Part shown: in pieces, positions 9,747 to 18,070 of the stretch
Layout of the letters: the number at the start of each line of letters is the position of its first letter
Numbering within the stretch: position 1 is the stretch's first letter
Source: Mariniphaga sediminis
GTDB lineage: Bacteria; Bacteroidota; Bacteroidia; Bacteroidales; Prolixibacteraceae
Reading direction: 5' to 3'
Length of the DNA: 64,000 bases
Assembly (NCBI RefSeq): GCF_003573545.1
Contig: NZ_QWET01000016.1
Location: 1-64,000, forward strand
Position numbers and translations under genes: made by a program
Notes under the pieces: generated by a model
The model's database searches: none
Seen by the model: only the letters and a program-made list of their open reading frames with translations
Told to the model about the DNA's origin: nothing

Positions 9747-10356
9747 TTTAAACACCTAATTATTTATTATTGTAATATCTCCAAACTGACACATTCAAAA
9801 TCCTGTGAGGTCTTTAGCAGTTACATCAGGCTCCCAAAACCAATAAAGTCTGGAAACAAACTAGACCAAAGCAATAAAAATATCTTTCTATACTGACAAA
9901 ACACATCCCGAATTCATTCAATTTATACTATTTTTTGCTTCTCCCGGAATTTTATGACTCTACTTATTTCAATAGTCAAACTTATAAAAAATAATAATTT
10001 GATAAGGTTTGCTAAGAAAATAAAACTTTTTATTTTTACAAAACCATTTTAATGAAATAAAATGACAACAATTATTATTTGTGCTTTTCATCATACAATA
10101 GAATAAACTGCAAAAAAGAGATCCCGATAAATGGTGTAATATTTCATTCGTAAAATGAAGCAGGAATAGAGTACAATACATGAGTTCATTGATAAACTTT
10201 CGATTTTAGCAAAGTATACATTTACACTGAACAGGATTGCAAACAGCTCTCCACATAGTGATTGACGATCAAACACTTAGTTTGATGTTGCAATTATTAT
10301 CTTGCTAATCTTCAAGAAGTGTCAACATAAAGAAAAAAATACAAAAATTGAACAAG
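9747..10356. other. 600-nt divergent intergenic region
   Basis: A/T-rich spacer between the kinase (minus) and the beta-propeller lipoprotein (plus). Short overlapping ORFs here (9969-10181, 10091-10276 minus) are low-complexity and F/I/Y-rich, and look non-coding. The one notable feature is the inverted repeat at 10268-10286. Confidence 0.6.
10268..10286. promoter_or_regulatory. Inverted repeat ATCAAAC-N5-GTTTGAT, candidate operator
   Basis: Perfect 7-nt arms separated by 5 nt lie about 70 nt upstream of the propeller lipoprotein ATG (10357). A dimeric regulator such as the nearby DeoR-family protein could bind it, but no second copy was found in the neighbouring promoters, so the link is a guess. 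Confidence 0.35.
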
Positions 10357-11274
10357 ATGAAAAAAACAATTCAAATCGGGCTCGCCTTGTTACTTTTTAC
10401 GGTAGCTGGCTGCCAAAAACAAAATGAGGAAGAATTTCCTGCAGAACTGGTCCATTTTAAACCCTACGAAAATAATCCTGTTTTCAGTGGTAGCGGAACA
10501 GGGACATGGGACAATCAAATAAGAGAACGTGGCTACATTCTGTTTGAAAACGGGGTTTACAAAATGTGGTATTCAGGATATAACGGCGGCGACAGCACCG
10601 AAAAACATTTGGGCTATGCCACTTCAACAGACGGTATTAACTGGAAACGTGATGCCGGCAATCCCATTTTTGATAAAAAATGGACGGAAGATATGTTTGT
10701 CTTTAAAAACAACGATATATATTATATGTATGCGGAGGGAAACAATGATGTCGCCCATTTGCTGACTTCTACAGACGGGATACAGTGGAAGGAAGAAGGC
10801 GATCTGACTATCCTCAAAACCAATGGTGACACTATTCCTTCACCTTACGGAACGCCAACAGTTTGGATAGAAGATGGTAAATGGTATCTTTTTTATGAAC
10901 GTAATGATTTGGGAATCTGGCTGGCCACATCCGATGACAAAATCACATGGACGAACGTACAGGATGAACCGGTGATTAAAATGGGGCCGGAAGAATATGA
11001 TGCCGCGGCAGTAGCTGCCAACCAGGTAATAAAACACAAAGGCCGGTATTACATTTATTACCACGGCTCTACCAATCCTAACTGGGCGGATCCAAATGAG
11101 AATGCACTATGGACCTCCAGTGTGGCCATGTCAACAGACCTCATCCATTGGAAAAAATATCCGGGGAATCCGATTGTTGAAGGCGACCATTCCAGCCCCA
11201 TTCTTGTGTTTGATGGAGAAAAATATAATCTGTTCACCATGCATGATATTGTTTGGCTTTATTTCCCTGACTAA
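10357..11274 (+). CDS. Five-bladed-propeller glycosidase-like lipoprotein (GH43/GH32/GH130 type)
   Basis: A 305-residue lipoprotein: a hydrophobic leader ends in VAGC, giving a lipid-anchored cysteine near residue 19. The mature part repeats blade-like units with sequences such as GYATSTDGINWKR, LTSTDGIQWKE and MSTDLIHWKKYPGNPI, the S-x-D-x-x-x-W pattern of GH43/GH32/GH130-type five-bladed propellers. ENGVYKMWYSGYNG and EDGKWYLFYER are typical blade strands. The enzyme activity and catalytic acids cannot be assigned by eye; some members act as phosphorylases or are non-catalytic. I chose the ATG at 10357 over an upstream TTG at 10348. It stands alone between two long gaps, with an inverted repeat upstream. 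Confidence 0.75.
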   Translation: MKKTIQIGLALLLFTVAGCQKQNEEEFPAELVHFKPYENNPVFSGSGTGTWDNQIRERGYILFENGVYKMWYSGYNGGDSTEKHLGYATSTDGINWKRDAGNPIFDKKWTEDMFVFKNNDIYYMYAEGNNDVAHLLTSTDGIQWKEEGDLTILKTNGDTIPSPYGTPTVWIEDGKWYLFYERNDLGIWLATSDDKITWTNVQDEPVIKMGPEEYDAAAVAANQVIKHKGRYYIYYHGSTNPNWADPNENALWTSSVAMSTDLIHWKKYPGNPIVEGDHSSPILVFDGEKYNLFTMHDIVWLYFPD

Positions 11275-11576
11275 CTATTGAAAGGCGCTTATTCGATAAA
11301 ATTATATCGATTTCGCCACAATGGAGTCCCGTATAAGAACGACATAAAATACTGACAATAAAACAAGGAGGAGACGCCTGGTATTTGATTCAGCGAAATA
11401 CACACTCCACCGGTTGCCCGTTTTAAAACCAAGGACAAACAGAAATATTGAAAGTTCGTAACTTAATGAAATAAATCAAAAACAGAAATGGCATAAAAAC
11501 ATAATAGTTCTGTCCTCTTTTTCAAGGAAATATTCGTTATTAGCTATTAAATAGTTTTTTTTGAAACGCATTGTAC

Positions 11577-11584
11577 TATCTTTG
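11577..11584 (+). promoter_or_regulatory. -7 promoter box (TATCTTTG) of the DeoR-type regulator
   Basis: Fits TAnnTTTG, 32 nt upstream of the ATG at 11616. It lies inside the longest possible reading frame (from 11571), which argues for the later start. A TTG at 11561-11563 is too close (13 nt) to be a good -33 element. Confidence 0.55.
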
Positions 11585-11615
11585 TAATATTAATCAGTCA
11601 AAGCAACATTATACT

Positions 11616-12401
11616 ATGAGTCGATCATCTAATAAGTCAACCGTATCAAGAAGGGCAAAAATACTTGAAGAGCTTGCAAACAAAGGTGAGGTGTCTGTAA
11701 AAGAACTAAGCAAGATGTTCAGTATAAGCGAAGTAACCATTCGAAATGATTTGGGGCATTTAGAAAAACAAAACATGTTAATCCGTGCACGCGGCGGAGC
11801 AATTAAAATCAAATTTTATCGAATTGGCAAGGATCCTTCAATTGCCGAAAAACAAAAAGAATTTCTGAAAGAAAAACAACGGATTGCCAAGGCTGCCATT
11901 AAATTACTTAATGATGGTGATACTATTGTATTAGACTCAGGATCAACCACCACAGAAATTGCAAAAAATCTGGAGCAACTTAACAATCTTACCATCATTA
12001 CGAATGCCTTAAATATTGCCAGCATCCTTGCTGAATATGAAGGTATAAACATCTTTATGCCGGGCGGCTCCCTTCGTAAAAAGTCATTATCTCTTGTTGG
12101 CGTGCTCGCTGATGAAAACTTTGAAAAATTTTACTGTGATAAACTTTTTCTGGGCGCCGACGGATTCGACACAACCCATGGATTATCCACCCATGATTCT
12201 GAGGAAGCCCATCTTAATCAAATAATGATCAAAATTGCCCGGAAAGTGATTGTTGTTGCCGACTCAAGTAAATTTGAAAGAAGACGTTTTGCATTTATTG
12301 GCCCAATCTCCGACGTTGACATAGTTATCACTGACTCAGGAATTAGTAGTGAACATAAAGAGAGACTGGAAAAAAATGGCGTAGAAGTCATCATTGCTTA
12401 G
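11616..12401 (+). CDS. DeoR/GlpR-family transcriptional regulator
   Basis: A sugar-responsive DNA-binding regulator of 261 residues. The N-terminal winged helix-turn-helix (about 15-70) contains the family signature region SVKELSKMFSISEVTIRNDL, and the C-terminal sugar-phosphate sensing domain (DeoRC) has LDSGSTTTEIA and FLGADGFD, family hallmarks for binding a phosphorylated sugar. Such proteins usually repress nearby sugar genes until the phospho-sugar inducer appears, so the PfkB kinase at 8802, the propeller lipoprotein and the downstream PLP enzyme are candidate targets. The start at 11616 is favoured because a TAnnTTTG box overlaps the upstream extension. Monocistronic or followed by the PLP enzyme 150 nt later. 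Confidence 0.9.
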   Translation: MSRSSNKSTVSRRAKILEELANKGEVSVKELSKMFSISEVTIRNDLGHLEKQNMLIRARGGAIKIKFYRIGKDPSIAEKQKEFLKEKQRIAKAAIKLLNDGDTIVLDSGSTTTEIAKNLEQLNNLTIITNALNIASILAEYEGINIFMPGGSLRKKSLSLVGVLADENFEKFYCDKLFLGADGFDTTHGLSTHDSEEAHLNQIMIKIARKVIVVADSSKFERRRFAFIGPISDVDIVITDSGISSEHKERLEKNGVEVIIA

Positions 12402-12470
12402 AAGTGTTTTAACCAAGCACATAACCCGCTTCACATGCTATTTTTGTAAAAACAGAGTAAAACGGGAAAT

Positions 12471-12478
12471 TACTTTTG
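12471..12478 (+). promoter_or_regulatory. -7 promoter box (TACTTTTG) of the DSD1-type enzyme
   Basis: Fits TAnnTTTG, 74 nt upstream of the ATG at 12552; a TTTG lies 24 nt further upstream (12443-12446), slightly beyond usual -33 spacing. A second -7-like word, TATTTTTG, overlaps that position (12439-12446). Confidence 0.4.
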
Positions 12479-12551
12479 CATTACCATTTTTACTTTTTGG
12501 CAATTCGGTCATTTTTTTTTATTTTCCATTTTAATAATTATACAGAAGAAA

Positions 12552-13649
12552 ATGACAGAAATAATTCGTCCCACCTTAGTTATTGACAAAGAGGTTTGCT
12601 TGCGCAATATTGAAAAAATGGCGCAAAAAGCAAAAGATTTTAACCTGCGTTTCCGGCCACACTTCAAAACACACCAGTCAGCTGTTATTGGAGATTGGTT
12701 TCGAATGTATGGTGTGGAGGCTATTACGGTTTCTTCCATTCAAATGGCAGAATATTTTACCCAAAACGGATGGGATGACATAACGGTTGCATTTTCTGTA
12801 AATATACTTGAAATCAACAACATAAAAAGACTGGCTGCCAATATAAACCTGAATGTACTGGTGGAAAATAAGGAGGCTGCTACAGTATTATCCAATCAAA
12901 TCAGTCAGCCACTGGGAGTTTACATCAAAATTGACACCGGCACCAACCGTACCGGAATTGACGCCTCCAAAATACGATTAATCGATACTATTCTGGATAT
13001 TCTTTCTACAAACAAAAAAATTACATTCAAGGGTTTTCTTTCGCATAACGGAGAAACGTATTCAGCTCGTTCCACAAATGAAATTTTCAGCCGGCATTTT
13101 GACGCGTTACTTAAGTTGAAATCATTAAAGCAACGGTATAAAACCCAGTTCCCAAATGTTGAAGTAAGCATTGGGGATACTCCGTCGTGTTCTATTTGCA
13201 ATAATTTCGACGGAGTAGATGAAATCAGGCCGGGCAATTTTGTTTTTTACGATTTGATGCAGCAAAATTTGGACGTATGCGGATTTGATGATATTGCGGC
13301 GCGAATGACCTGCCCCGTTGTCGCCAAACACCCTTCGCGAAACGAAGTAGTCATATACGGCGGAGCCATCCATCTTTCGAAAGACTCTCTTCCCAATATC
13401 GACGGCAAACACTTTTTTGGCCGCATTGCAATCAATATAAACGGGGAGAAAAAACTACTGAACAAAAGAAATTACGTAACCCGGCTTTCACAGGAACATG
13501 GCGTTTTAAAAGTTTCGCAAAAGAATTTTGGACTGTTCAATATTGGGGACTTGGTTGAAATCATACCCATTCATTCATGTCTCACAGCCAATCTTGCCAG
13601 AAAATACCTGACAACCGATGGAGAAGAAATAGCCATGATAAATTCCTGA
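12552..13649 (+). CDS. D-threonine aldolase / D-serine dehydratase-family PLP enzyme
   Basis: A fold-type III PLP enzyme of 365 residues with the alanine-racemase N-terminal barrel. K39 in RPHFKTH is the probable PLP lysine, YIKIDTGTNRTG contributes to the barrel, and H341-x-C343 near the C-terminus (IPIHSC) matches the zinc ligands of D-serine dehydratase and the metal site of D-threonine aldolase. Family members split beta-hydroxy D-amino acids or deaminate D-serine in the cytoplasm. Next to a DeoR regulator and a sugar kinase, it could instead act on a hydroxy-amino acid released from a glycan or cell wall; this is inference. Length and both domains are complete. Confidence 0.88.
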   Translation: MTEIIRPTLVIDKEVCLRNIEKMAQKAKDFNLRFRPHFKTHQSAVIGDWFRMYGVEAITVSSIQMAEYFTQNGWDDITVAFSVNILEINNIKRLAANINLNVLVENKEAATVLSNQISQPLGVYIKIDTGTNRTGIDASKIRLIDTILDILSTNKKITFKGFLSHNGETYSARSTNEIFSRHFDALLKLKSLKQRYKTQFPNVEVSIGDTPSCSICNNFDGVDEIRPGNFVFYDLMQQNLDVCGFDDIAARMTCPVVAKHPSRNEVVIYGGAIHLSKDSLPNIDGKHFFGRIAININGEKKLLNKRNYVTRLSQEHGVLKVSQKNFGLFNIGDLVEIIPIHSCLTANLARKYLTTDGEEIAMINS

Positions 13650-13837
13650 ACTCTTTTCCTGAACATATTTCCCGTTATTTTGACATACAACTTCTCCCGT
13701 TAAGAATTCAGGCTTACAATTCCTTCTGCCGGAATAAAACGGCTCCGGATTACACAATAACCCCGACGTTAAAAAAGGCTGGTAAACGAAAGTCGCCAAC
13801 CTATCCGTTACATCCGGACAAAGGGAATATCATTTCG

Positions 13838-15658
13838 TTAAGATAGTTGATGTCCCCGGGAATCCAACACCTCCAGGCTCCTGCACAGGGCTTCCATATA
13901 AGCGGTTACCGGATACATCTTTTCATCGTACCACAATGAGGCAAAATATAGCCCGATAGGAGCTGATTTTAATCCGTTTTCGAGGTAAAACAAGTTGAGC
14001 CATTTCAACCCCGCCTCACGTATTTTACGGTTTTCTTTCGCCATAAGTGCCGAAACTGCCAACGCTGTTTCTTCCATTGTCCCGGTGATATTCTTTGCAC
14101 CGCCCCAACTTCCGTCAGAATTTTGTACCGATATTAGAAACCGGCCTCCCTTTTCAATAAGCAGGTTTATACGTTGCTTCAATTCATCCGGTATCCATTC
14201 AAAACTCACGGCATCTTTTAAATAAGTAAGCACCTTCGCCGTTCCGTAAACCGGATTGACATGCCCGGGCACCTGTTGATTCCCGAACCAAAGCGGCAAC
14301 CAACTCCCATCTTCCTTCTGATGATATTCAAGATAAAACAACGCTTTTCCCACAGCTTTTTTCAATTTTCTCTTTTTCCACCGGGAAAGTTCACTCTGAT
14401 AGTTTTCCAATGCTGCTGAAATAGCCAGCAAGCTGTGCCCAGTCAGGTCGGAACAACTCTGATCAAAAGGCAATTTACCCCACCCCCTGGAAAATGTAGG
14501 GAAACCACCATCCTTATTTTGAAGGAAAACCAACCAATTGCAGGCAGCAAGTATTTCCTTCTTAACCATCATTTTAGGCTGAAGCTGCATCAATGCCAGA
14601 ATTGCTCCGGGGGTATCGTCGCCATCAGGAACCGCCCCCGGATGATTTGTCCACCCCCATCCTCCGGGGCGGGTACCGTTAAACGGATGCACCTTGTCAT
14701 TCTGATTCAATTTGAAGTGATCTGCAATTTTATCCTGCAAATCACTGTTCAAAAAACCGGGAAGACAGGAACGAAAAGACTTCACTGCAAGGGAAGTTAC
14801 CCAGATTGATAAATCAACATCAATAGGCCACCCCCCATCTTCACGTTGTGTGGCTTTCAAAAACCGAATGCCTTTTTTTACAACTTCCAACTCAGCATAA
14901 CCTGCATTTATCAGACTCAATGCGACAAAAGCTGTTAACGGTACAGCTTCGAGGAATCCACCACTTTTCGGGACCATACGATGCAGAACTTTAAGCGCCT
15001 TTGGAATGGAAAACCGGCGAACAAAGCGCCAAAACAAACCAGAACTTTTTTTTCTGAAAATGACAATCCCCACTGCCACCAGTGCCGGAATAGCGTAACT
15101 CACCACACTTAGGTTCAGCATCCTGTAAAAACGCCGCGGCAACAACGACAACTCAAATGGCAACTGCGGGATGTGTTTGAAGGCTTCCTCCCCTGGAACA
15201 CCGCAAAGCCCGCACATGGCTAAAATAGGTACCGAAAAAGTATAATCTTTCTTATAATAATTCAAAATTGCTTCTGCCAACTGAGGTGAATGCACATCAA
15301 TTTTTTGGCTGGCAAGGTACCCGGCAATTCTTTCCTGGAAAGAATGTACCCACTCCTCTTTATCCCTGAACAAATTGACTGTAGCATAAACCAGCAGGCT
15401 GGTACTCACGTTCCCCGGACTTTCGGGAGTATCGCCAAAACTACCATCCAGGTTAATGTTCGAACTTAACCAATTCAATCCTCTCTCAATCTCCCGGGCA
15501 TGTACCATCCGGTCATCAAAACAAAGCGCAGCCACAGCTACTGCCACCGCCAGTGCACTGGAAGAAAGCCGGCCTTCCCAATAGCCTTCCGGTTTCAGGT
15601 CTGAAACCAGGCCCCTTCCCAGTTCGTTTATCCGTTGTTCCAACTCTTCTTTATACAT
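13838..15658 (-). CDS. Squalene-hopene-cyclase-like class II terpene cyclase
   Basis: A 606-residue double alpha-toroid cyclase, the last gene of the 13.8-20.0 kb operon. The protonating motif is present as D345-G-D347-D348-T349, preceded by PGGWGWTNHP, matching the GGW...PDxDDT context of squalene-hopene cyclase. QW-type repeats occur at QREDGGW, QNKDGGF, QKEDGSW and QNSDGSW. The segment LPFELSLLPRRF followed by a hydrophobic stretch (about 166-200) matches the membrane-contact region of these cyclases. It is shorter than classical enzymes (about 630-720), and the usual GRWGxNYIYGT block is altered to LWFGNQ...NPVYGTA. The cyclisation of an isoprenoid is well supported; the substrate is open, because no squalene synthase gene is nearby. 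Starts 2 nt after the preceding gene. Confidence 0.85.
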   Translation of the reverse strand: MYKEELEQRINELGRGLVSDLKPEGYWEGRLSSSALAVAVAVAALCFDDRMVHAREIERGLNWLSSNINLDGSFGDTPESPGNVSTSLLVYATVNLFRDKEEWVHSFQERIAGYLASQKIDVHSPQLAEAILNYYKKDYTFSVPILAMCGLCGVPGEEAFKHIPQLPFELSLLPRRFYRMLNLSVVSYAIPALVAVGIVIFRKKSSGLFWRFVRRFSIPKALKVLHRMVPKSGGFLEAVPLTAFVALSLINAGYAELEVVKKGIRFLKATQREDGGWPIDVDLSIWVTSLAVKSFRSCLPGFLNSDLQDKIADHFKLNQNDKVHPFNGTRPGGWGWTNHPGAVPDGDDTPGAILALMQLQPKMMVKKEILAACNWLVFLQNKDGGFPTFSRGWGKLPFDQSCSDLTGHSLLAISAALENYQSELSRWKKRKLKKAVGKALFYLEYHQKEDGSWLPLWFGNQQVPGHVNPVYGTAKVLTYLKDAVSFEWIPDELKQRINLLIEKGGRFLISVQNSDGSWGGAKNITGTMEETALAVSALMAKENRKIREAGLKWLNLFYLENGLKSAPIGLYFASLWYDEKMYPVTAYMEALCRSLEVLDSRGHQLS

Positions 15659-15660
15659 TG

Positions 15661-16491
15661 CTATATTAATGTTCCCAAAGCCAGCAGGCCGTAAAATGTA
15701 TACTCCAAATCCCGTACTTCATCGCCGTTCCCTGCAAGAAAAGCTCCTGAATCATAACTTCCCTGGATAAATTCAAGACAGTCAGGAGCCACCATCCGCA
15801 AATCTGTGTCTGTTGCTTTTAAAGCAAACAAAACTACGGCGGTTGACAACAAATCCGCTTCTTCCACATTTCTGAATGCCTTAAACCCTTTTCCTTTTTC
15901 AAAATGGAACAACAATGCTTTTTTCTCCCGGTTTACTGATAATCCCACCTTATATCGAATCAGAGTCAATGCGGCATAAATACTGCCGGGCGACTCCACA
16001 GGAAGAGGATAAAAAAACAAAATTATACGGGCAAAAAAATGAATCATCTTCCCCTGATAAAAGGCATCAAAAACCAGAAAAAAAAGAAAAAGCCGGTAAA
16101 AAATACTTTGATTACTTTCTCTAAATGCCATTTTCAAAAGTTTCAAAAAAGACGGCTTTTGAAAATCTTCTTCAAAAAGGGAAATGCGAATAAGCAAAGA
16201 AGCAAGGGCATCTACCGTTCCGGATCTTTCATGCTGCTTTTCTCCAACAAAACTTTTATGATTTTCGAGCGTCTCCGGCATATCAAGAGCTGCAGAAAGC
16301 CAAACGCCAAAAAGGGAGTAATAAAAATCAGAACGGCCGCCACGGTCAGTAAAACCTCCGTTAGGATGCTGACACGATCTTATAAACTCTTTTACCTCGC
16401 GTTGATTTTCATTTTCGAGCGTAGAAAAACCTTTCTTTACCAATCCGATGAGCTGGCTGTATAATGGCTTTCCTGAATTCCTGTTGTTCAC
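15661..16491 (-). CDS. Small terpenoid-cyclase/prenyltransferase-toroid-like protein
   Basis: A 276-residue protein with a GTG start, 4 nt after the polyprenyl synthetase gene and 2 nt before the cyclase gene. I see partial QW-like repeats: QHPNGGFTDRGGRSDFYYSLFG near residue 40 and a C-terminal block (GAFLAGNG, then DLEYTFYGLLALG) that resembles the alpha/alpha-toroid of protein prenyltransferase beta subunits and terpene cyclases. There is no DxDD motif, so it is unlikely to start cyclisation itself. A middle hydrophobic stretch (about 128-175) may contact membrane. It may be a partner or substrate-handling subunit of the adjacent cyclase. Function is not known; placement in the operon is firm. 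Confidence 0.65.
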   Translation of the reverse strand: MNNRNSGKPLYSQLIGLVKKGFSTLENENQREVKEFIRSCQHPNGGFTDRGGRSDFYYSLFGVWLSAALDMPETLENHKSFVGEKQHERSGTVDALASLLIRISLFEEDFQKPSFLKLLKMAFRESNQSIFYRLFLFFLVFDAFYQGKMIHFFARIILFFYPLPVESPGSIYAALTLIRYKVGLSVNREKKALLFHFEKGKGFKAFRNVEEADLLSTAVVLFALKATDTDLRMVAPDCLEFIQGSYDSGAFLAGNGDEVRDLEYTFYGLLALGTLI

Positions 16492-16495
16492 TCGC

Positions 16496-18067
16496 TTATT
16501 CTTTAAAAATCTTTCCCATCACACCGTAAAGGCCCAAACGCAATTTCTGGTTCCGAAGATTATCCAGCTCCACATAACATTCTCCCGTGTACTTTTGGAG
16601 ATACATCTTCGCTTTTTCTTCCAGATTAAACTTTTCAATATTTCGTCTAAAAAGGGGGATATTATTTTCATTTAGAATTCGAGAAAACTCATGGTCAGAT
16701 CTTTTCATCTTTTCCTGCAACAAAACCAGCAAAAAAGGATAATCAAAAAGATTACCGGATGGGTTTCCTTCCTGAAATTCATTCAAATCGTCGCGAATCT
16801 GATACGCTATTCCAAAAGATTCTGAAAACCGGGTCAGGGATTCTTGTTCAGGCAGCGAAGCCTCACCGGCAATGGCACCAATGAGCAGAGCTACCTTCAC
16901 AGCCTCCCCTGTTTTCAGTCTGAAAATCCGGATTACATCATCCACTGATTTTTCAACTATCTGTGAATTCAATAATATATCGGCTCCCTGACCTTTTACC
17001 AGCTTTAAATGAGAATCGGCTACTAAACCCAAACAATCGGCTAAAACTGTTGATTTCAGGGGTATTTGCGAAAGAAACCAGTATCCTTTCCCAATAAGGT
17101 AATCACCAACATTAATTGCCATAGGAACACCTTCACTTTGATGTAAAACCGGTTGTCCGTATCGCACCTCTTCGTCATCTTCAATATCGTCGTGAACCAG
17201 CGAAGCCTTATGAAAACATTCGATAACCCAGGCAAGGCTTTTTTGAACACTTTCAGAAGGACTTTCAGAATAAGCCTGGTAAGCCAGTGCAGCCAGAAGT
17301 GGCCGAATACGTTGCCCTCCCATGCCAACAATTTTAAGGGCCAGTTTCTCTGTTTCATCCCCGGCAGAAAAAACAGCGTTCAACACAGGGGGTTGAAAAT
17401 ACTCACTCACCCGGTTTTTTAGCAGGGAAACGGAAAGTGGTGTGTGTTGACTTTCCCCGCTAAACGACTCCATCACTTCAAACAGCCACTGGTAATCAAA
17501 GCTGGTATTTGAGCAACCATCTTCCAACAAGGGAATGCCAATGCCCGGAACGGCTGAGCGCATTACCGGCTCAAACGAACGTTGCAGCACCGGCATACAA
17601 CTCACCCCGATAACCGCATCAATGGCCCCCTCTTCCACCAGGCCAATGGCCACTGTTGTTCCTTCAGCTACCAGTGTGGTGTAGCCTAACTTTTCCGCCT
17701 TTTGTAAAATGGAATCAATGCGACAATTCTGACAGCCGGCACAAACCAATCCCAACTCATCAAAAACCCCCTGGCATTGGGTGTCGTTATGAAGACACTG
17801 CGGCAACAGTAGCAACCTCCGGTGAAAAGGAGTGGCCAGTACGGTTTCACACCAAATTTCGTTTCCAAGTAATACCATGATAAAATCCGGAAAATCTCCG
17901 TTCACCCCTGGCTGACTCAAGATTTCTTTTGCAGCATCTGCCAATGTTTCAAAGTTAACGGGCGGAAGAATCCGGTTTTCTGAAATAAACATACGGATCC
18001 TGTGTCGTAAATCATTTCTGATTTCCGGCTGTTGGGGAACTTTCAATATGCGGTTTATTTCAAACAT
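16496..18067 (-). CDS. DUF116 - polyprenyl synthetase fusion
   Basis: A 523-residue two-domain protein. Residues about 60-195 look like DUF116, with cysteines C91, C98, C109, C112 and C115 (the last three as CAGCQNC), a plausible Fe-S or metal site. Residues about 225-520 are a trans-isoprenyl diphosphate synthase: first Asp-rich motif D293-D-I-E-D-D298, second motif D426-D-L-N-E430. Two departures from the family norm are visible: the usual GGKRxRP reads GGQRIRP (250-256), and the second motif ends in Glu. Small residues A288 and S289 upstream of the first motif suggest a product longer than C15. The domain elongates allylic diphosphates with IPP; what DUF116 adds is unknown. It lies between the radical SAM and cyclase genes. 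Confidence 0.85.
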   Translation of the reverse strand: MFEINRILKVPQQPEIRNDLRHRIRMFISENRILPPVNFETLADAAKEILSQPGVNGDFPDFIMVLLGNEIWCETVLATPFHRRLLLLPQCLHNDTQCQGVFDELGLVCAGCQNCRIDSILQKAEKLGYTTLVAEGTTVAIGLVEEGAIDAVIGVSCMPVLQRSFEPVMRSAVPGIGIPLLEDGCSNTSFDYQWLFEVMESFSGESQHTPLSVSLLKNRVSEYFQPPVLNAVFSAGDETEKLALKIVGMGGQRIRPLLAALAYQAYSESPSESVQKSLAWVIECFHKASLVHDDIEDDEEVRYGQPVLHQSEGVPMAINVGDYLIGKGYWFLSQIPLKSTVLADCLGLVADSHLKLVKGQGADILLNSQIVEKSVDDVIRIFRLKTGEAVKVALLIGAIAGEASLPEQESLTRFSESFGIAYQIRDDLNEFQEGNPSGNLFDYPFLLVLLQEKMKRSDHEFSRILNENNIPLFRRNIEKFNLEEKAKMYLQKYTGECYVELDNLRNQKLRLGLYGVMGKIFKE

Positions 18068-18070
18068 ATT

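Noticed and set aside
9969-10276. Two minus-strand ORFs in the divergent gap
   Set aside because: A/T-rich F/I/Y/C-heavy translations, overlap each other in different frames, no promoter or motif.
13838-15658. Cyclase as true squalene-hopene cyclase
   Set aside because: No squalene synthase gene nearby, shorter protein and altered GRWG block; kept as SHC-like only.
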